This document shows positions 60,077-64,000 of a stretch of 64,000 nucleotides of DNA, one piece after another; the first letter of the stretch is position 1; each line of letters starts with the position of its first letter. The stretch spans positions 48,221,351 to 48,285,350 of the forward strand of contig CM075782.1 in the NCBI GenBank assembly GCA_037974665.1, written 5' to 3'. Under the pieces are notes generated by a model. The model did no database searches, was not told the DNA's origin, and saw nothing but the letters and a program-made list of their open reading frames with translations. The DNA is from Ehretia macrophylla (Eukaryota; Streptophyta; Magnoliopsida; Boraginales; Ehretiaceae). The position numbers were made by a program, and so were the translations under genes.

Positions 60077-63000
60077 GACCTCTCAATCTTTTTTTACGCA
60101 ATTGTAGTGAATGATTTATGAAATATAAATGACTAAATCAAAATATTCTATGCGACTATGAGAAATGAAAAGATCCTCCGAGCACTTCATTCCCTCATGG
60201 GCAGAAAATTTGTTGATGTTTCTGTTGTGCTCTTAAATTGTTGGCATTCGTCGCAGAGTAAATCATCGCCTTTCACGTCCTGCCATTGCACATTCTTCAC
60301 CCTCTTTTTACTTCACTTTCAATGCATCGTCCTGCTTGATTGATTCAATATCAATAAAAGAAAAGCAATTAGGATCAGTCTTGAACCAATTCATTACATT
60401 TGATTTTACTCTAGATTTGTTGCTAGGTAAATATATTTTTTATTTAATTTTCCTATGAAGACTCGCTTTCACTACGGTTCTGGTGTTACTTGGACTAGAC
60501 TTAATTATTTAAGTTATAGGATTTTGTATATAATATAAAAACAAAATTGAATGAGAGAATTAATCCAGTAAGCAGAAAAATTGCTAAAAATTCATGAAAC
60601 CCTCACAAGGGTTTATATACAAAGAACGCGCAAACCATTATGGGTTGTATTTGAAGTATGGATCTGTGACTAATCCCCCTCCCCTTCTTTTCTTTTTTCT
60701 ATATTGATAGAAAATATAATACAAATTTACTATTTTTCTTTATGGGGAATATTTTTACGAGGTTCTTCTGCTTCACGTTTATGTTCCAAAAAAATTGATC
60801 TCAGAAGAGACATGGTTTGATTTAGTTAATCATAAATGCTACCATGACTGGTCCCAAGAAAAATAACTTCTTGGTTGATTCGAATATGAGACTTGAGCAA
60901 ATTTTCCATCTCATACTACCTACAAGTACTCTACTACTAAGTTAACCCCTTGAGGTTACTATAAGTATAATTGTAACTATAGTTAGTGCAAATAATAATT
61001 TGAAATAGTTATTTTCGCATCTGATTAATGTTATTAGAGTCGAGACAATTATCATCGAATTCAGAACAGTCTTTAAAGTAAAATGTGATGTACTACGAGC
61101 AATCTCAAAGGTATTAGATTGATACAGGCTAGTAATTCAAGTGCTTATGTAACCAGAATTTGTTCTAGATCGAAATACAATGCTCCCCGTTTTTTTTTGT
61201 TTTTGTTTTTGTTTTTATAACTATAAAGTGAACACCGAACAAGATGACTGACGTCTTATTTTAATAAAAAATGAGACTTTCACAGGTTTAATAAAAAAAA
61301 ATCTCTGATCAGAGATAAAACAAAATTTGTTTTGCATCATATCTAAGGAAGAGTGCATTTTGCTGACCCCGTTCTTTTCCAAATGGAATGCTAGAAAAAC
61401 TTGGATGAAAAGAGCTTGATCTGCTTTTGTGCAAGCTTTCAAAACAAATATTTGAAAGATGAATTCTTCAATATACCCTTAAGAACTTTGATTCTATCAT
61501 GTGAAAATAATTTACAAAGAGATAAACAGATCTAAAAAAGAATTATTCATATTTTTCTTTTTCAAGCCCCAGTCTCCAATTCTATTTTTTGAAATTCGAA
61601 CTCTAACTATCCATCTTATTTCTGAAAATAATCTTGAGATAATAGTTGATCATTTTGGTGATGGAGGATGGTTCATGGAATAGGAATTACTTTCATCATT
61701 CGCTTTCTTGTAAAACTTCGTTGCAAATTGGAAGCATTATGGTCATAGTACAAGAACATTGACATGCATTAGGGTCAGACAAAATCATATTAATGTTCTT
61801 GTACCATGCATAGGAATGTTCTTTGTACTAATCATATTAACATGCAAATTGGAAGCATTAGGGTGAGACAAAATCATATTAATGTTCTTGTACTATGACC
61901 CTAATGCTTCCAATTTGCAATAAAGTTTTACAAGAAAGCGAATGATGAAAGTAATTACTATTCCATGAACCATCCTCCATCACAAAATGATCAACTATTA
62001 TCTCAAGATTATCTTCAGAAATAAGATGGGTAGTTAGAGTTCGAATTTCAAAGAATAGAATACAAGTGGAGACTGGGGCTTGAAAAAGAAAAATATGAGT
62101 AATTCTTTTTTAGGTATGTTTATCTCTTTGTAAATGTTTTTCACATGATAGAATCAAAGTTCTTAAGGGTATATTGAAGAATCCATCTTTCAAATATTTG
62201 TTTTGAAAGCTTGCCCAAAAGCAGATCAAGCTCTTTTCATCCAAGTTTTTCTAGCATTGCATTTGGAAAAGAACGGGGTCAGCAAAATGCACTCTTCCTT
62301 AGATATGATGCAAAACGAATCTTGTTTTATCTTTGATCAGATATTTTTTTATCAAACCTGTGAAAGTCTCATTTTTTATTAAAATAAGATGTTAGTCACT
62401 TTAGAGTTATAAAAAAATAAAATAAACGTAGAACATTGTATTTCGATCTAGAACAAATTCTGGTTACATAAGCACTTGATTTACTAGCCTGTATCAATCT
62501 AGTACTTTTGAGATTACTTGTAGTACATCACATTTTACTTTAAAGACTGTTGTGAATTCGATGATAATTGTCTCGACTCTATTAACATTAATCGGATGCG
62601 AAAATAACTATTTCAAATTATTAGTTGCACTCACAATACTAGTTACAATTATACTTATAGTAACCTCAAGGGGTTAACTTAGTAGTAGAGTGCTTGTAGG
62701 TAGTATGAGATGGAAAATTTGCTCAAGTCTCAAATTCGAATCAACCAATAAGTTATTTTTCTTGGGACCAGTCATGGTAGCGTTTATGATTAACTAAATC
62801 AAACCATGTCTAATCTGAGATCAAATTTTTCGGAACATAAATGTGAGGCAGAAGAACCCCGTAAAAATATTTCCCATAAAGAAAAATATTAAATTTGTAT
62901 TATATCTTCCATCAATATAGAAAAAAGAAAAGAAGGGGAGGGGGATTAATCACAGATCCATACTTCAAATACAACCCATAATGGTTTGCGCGTTCTTTGT

Positions 63001-63520
63001 ACAAACCCTTATGAGGGTTTCATGCATTTTTAACAATTTTTAGCTTACAAGATAAATTCTCTCATTAAGTTTTGTTGTGATATTCTATACAAAATCCTAT
63101 AACTTAAATAAGTCTAGTCTAAGTAACACCAGAAACGTAGTGAAAGCGAGTCTTCATAGGAATATATTTGCCAAGCAACAAATCTAGAGTAAAATCAAAT
63201 GTAATAAATTGGTTCAAGACTGATCCTAATTGCTTTTGTTTTATTGATATTGAATCAATCAAGCAGGACGATGCATTGAAAGTGAAGTAAAAAGATGGTG
63301 AAGAATGTGCAATGGGAGGACGTGAAAAGCGATGATTTACTCCGCGACGAATGCCAACAATTTAAGAGCTCAACAGAAACATCAACAAATTTTCTGCCCA
63401 TGAGGGGATGAAGTGCTCGAAGGATCTTTTCATTTCTCATAGTCACATAGAATATTTTGATTTAGTCATTTATATTTCATAAATCATTCACTACAATTGA
63501 ATAAAAAAGTTTGATAGGTC
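60077..63520. repeat. Large palindrome, block B copy
   Basis: Arms 60077-61766 and about 61872-63520 with the same ~105 bp spacer as in block A. Differences from the block A palindrome are scattered single bases. The recurrent 61-codon frame occurs once in each arm (60158-60343 plus, 63255-63446 minus). Confidence 0.85.
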
Positions 63521-64000
63521 GAAGGCTCCCAACAAAAAACAACTCTGATACTTCACGATTTCTTTATTCATTTTTTCAGCGCTAGATTTGTTTTTATTTT
63601 TTCATTTTCTTTTTAGCGAATTTTCCATTCAGTTTTGGGGAACTTAATTCTCTTTTGCTGTATGAGAATAATGGTAATGGTTTTCCTTGGAAGTTTCATG
63701 TGTTCACTACTGGGAAAGAAACGAGTAGCATGAGTCTTGTGTTTTAGCTTATTAGCAAAACTAGCCTACTGCATAAGAGGAGTTTTTATGTGACCTTTAT
63801 TGGACGCCATTGCCAATGGGCATTGATATTCCCTTTTTTTTTGTCGACTAATATTTTATTTGAAAGTAAATTATATTGACAACAACTCGATGGTATCATT
63901 GTTTGTTCCACGTCAATTATTTTCACAGTTTAATTATTATGCAGACATAATTAAGATCAATTGTTTGGTGATGGTGATGGATGCCGCTAGAAATTCATTT
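63521..64000. repeat. Module cluster, block B right part (cut by window end)
   Basis: Copy of 36086-36565: the ~330 bp module in minus orientation, then the start of the ~600 bp module. It continues beyond the window. Confidence 0.6.

Larger units (their letters stand above)
51790..64000. repeat. CLH: Segmental duplication, block B (runs off the window)
   Basis: Near-identical copy of block A. Its left edge falls inside the nested TIR element of the copia LTR: homology starts at GCTCTATGTATAATAG (51789; 25426 in block A), and sequence to the left is unrelated. Two MITEs (58063-58507, 59082-59684) are present here and absent in A. The end of the window corresponds to about 36565 in block A. 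Confidence 0.9.

Overview
This is a repeat-dense, AT-rich stretch of nuclear DNA from a flowering plant, probably a eudicot. The evidence is a chlorophyllase gene with a spliceosomal intron, Ty1/copia and Ty3/gypsy-type LTR elements, TRIM elements, plant MITE families and a nuclear copy of chloroplast psbC. I cannot name the species. The only host genes I can support are two intact chlorophyllase genes (CLH-A at 27.1-28.4 kb and CLH-B at 53.4-54.7 kb, both on the minus strand) and one broken chlorophyllase first exon at 23.2 kb. Almost everything else is transposon-derived or duplicated non-coding DNA.

Layout. 1-3.4 kb: the 5' flank of a further chlorophyllase copy whose start codon should lie about 50 bp left of the window, interrupted by a Harbinger MITE, a hAT element and a LINE 3' end. 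4.2-13.9 kb: two diverged copies of one multi-kb repeat. The first is interrupted by a hAT element keeping a BED zinc finger remnant (4435-5900) and by a 2.2 kb Harbinger element carrying a psbC fragment (6358-8526); the second holds a 264 bp TRIM. 13.97-21.23 kb: a ~3.6 kb solo LTR-like element with a second one of the same family inserted in reverse, each with its own 5 bp target-site duplication (TSD). 23.2-26.2 kb: the chlorophyllase exon fragment, then a 5'-truncated copia element with its 3' LTR, itself holding a nested MITE.

From about 25.43 kb to at least 36.6 kb (probably 38.4 kb) runs block A: the end of that LTR, CLH-A, its upstream flank, then a mosaic of repeat modules with a 1.7 kb-arm palindrome. 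Block B (51.79 kb to the window end) is a recent copy carrying CLH-B; in the chlorophyllase second exons the two differ at about 1% of sites. Two MITEs inserted into block B after the duplication. Between the blocks lie older intergenic DNA and a complete but degenerate 8.2 kb copia element on the minus strand (41602-49783). It has 172 bp LTRs, a primer-binding site, a polypurine tract and a 5 bp TSD, and was invaded by a TRIM, a gypsy-like LTR and two MITEs.

How it fits together: chlorophyllase removes phytol from chlorophyll. The window captures a chlorophyllase tandem array growing by segmental duplication inside transposon-rich DNA, one breakpoint falling inside a MITE nested in an LTR. 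Most insertions are supported by TSDs, and several by an uninterrupted paralogous copy elsewhere in the window. Identity statements are hand comparisons, not computed alignments.
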